A stretch of 64,000 nucleotides of DNA, from the NCBI GenBank assembly GCA_044507695.1, contig JBIQJD010000018.1:7561-71560 (forward strand). Reading direction: 5' to 3'. Every line of letters begins with the position of its first letter. Within the stretch, counting starts at the first letter, position 1. A program made the position numbers and the translations under genes. Below are positions 63,758 through 64,000 of the stretch, piece after piece. Below the pieces are notes generated by a model, which worked only from the letters and a program-made list of their open reading frames with translations, made no database searches and was not told the DNA's origin. The DNA comes from JBIQJD01 sp044507695. GTDB lineage: Bacteria > Bacteroidota > Ignavibacteria > Ignavibacteriales > Ignavibacteriaceae.

Positions 63758-64000
63758 TTACACAAAATCTGCAAGCTCCAAAACAGTGGAACCTTTAAAC
63801 GGATAGCCTTTCCAATGATCAATCAAATTGGCTTTAACGGGATTCATCAATATGTAATTAATTTGATTTCTCAAATCCTCTTCATTTCTGATAATGTGGT
63901 CATAATAATCTTTTTGCCATTTTACTCCGTTGGTATTTTGCTTTAGTGTAATGCTTCAGAAGGAAAAGGAATTTCTTAAATTTGTTTAATGTAACAACAG
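63758..64000 (-). pseudogene. REP-associated tyrosine transposase, frameshifted C-terminal part
   Basis: Minus-strand reading gives GVKWQKDYYDHIIRNEEDLR then NQINYILMNPVKANLIDHWK and ends GYPFKGSTVLELADFV before TAA. This is the conserved C-terminus of REP-associated transposases (the Y1 transposase family). Upstream, the same frame meets a TGA, while another frame reads VVTLNKFKKFLFLLKHYTKA, so a frameshift occurred between about 63935 and 63955. The 5' part, including the catalytic HxH and Tyr, lies beyond the window edge. It is probably inactive. Confidence 0.7.

Overview
The window looks like a chromosomal segment of a low-GC member of the Ignavibacteria/Bacteroidota-Chlorobi group. The basis is AT-rich DNA and several exported proteins whose C-termini carry the type IX secretion (T9SS) sorting pattern (NFPNPFNPxTTIxF near residue -85, KKMILMK-like ends). 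Accessory proteins of the PorV/PorQ and PorD-like (DUF4835) type, a serine-palmitoyltransferase-like enzyme, a bacillithiol-type deacetylase and Bacteroidota-style promoter elements (TAnnTTTG) agree with this. The assignment is inferred from family content; no marker gene was compared.

Layout. 1-2.8 kb: tail of a type II NADH dehydrogenase, then two paralogous response regulators fused to class III adenylate cyclases. 2.8-6.6 kb: helix-hairpin-helix/beta-barrel protein, PorV-like protein and PorD-like protein. 6.7-10.2 kb: GNAT protein, then a divergent pair of serine palmitoyltransferase-like enzyme and extended SDR that suggests sphingolipid/ceramide synthesis. 10.2-15.1 kb: haem lipoprotein, tRNA-Ala(GGC), a lipoprotein and two T9SS-sorted propeller-like proteins. 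15.2-26.2 kb: housekeeping block (MATE, MFS, SpoIID/LytB lipoprotein, Maf, flippase-like membrane protein, NADP isocitrate dehydrogenase, YtxH, DUF948, non-canonical EF-G, HIT).

26.2-37.0 kb is an accessory island. A GlxA/AraC-type regulator faces a 700-bp spacer and then about fifteen short genes on the + strand (two SnoaL, ABM-like, DUF1579, four VOC/PhnB-like proteins, two SRPBCC, two dihydrofolate-reductase-like proteins, alpha/beta hydrolase, DUF1801, small membrane proteins) plus the remnant of a deleted MATE transporter. Three spacers in this island carry the same tandem repeat (period exactly 22 bp) upstream of a TAAGTTT(G) element. I read this as the operator of a local AraC-type regulon.

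37-52 kb: nine-haem T9SS-sorted cytochrome, purM, a TolB-like/lipoprotein/TonB-receptor operon, a TatD-radical SAM fusion, PBP4-type carboxypeptidase, histone-deacetylase-like enzyme, M28 peptidase, prmA and an amidohydrolase. 52.3 kb: bshB1-like deacetylase. 53.1-63.5 kb: a tightly coupled four-gene minus-strand operon (80, 1785, 723 and 880 residues) of exported proteins sharing a repeated module, which I cannot assign to a known system; it is the best candidate here for an undescribed surface assembly. The right edge holds a REP-type hairpin with a 5' GTAG and a frameshifted REP-associated transposase.
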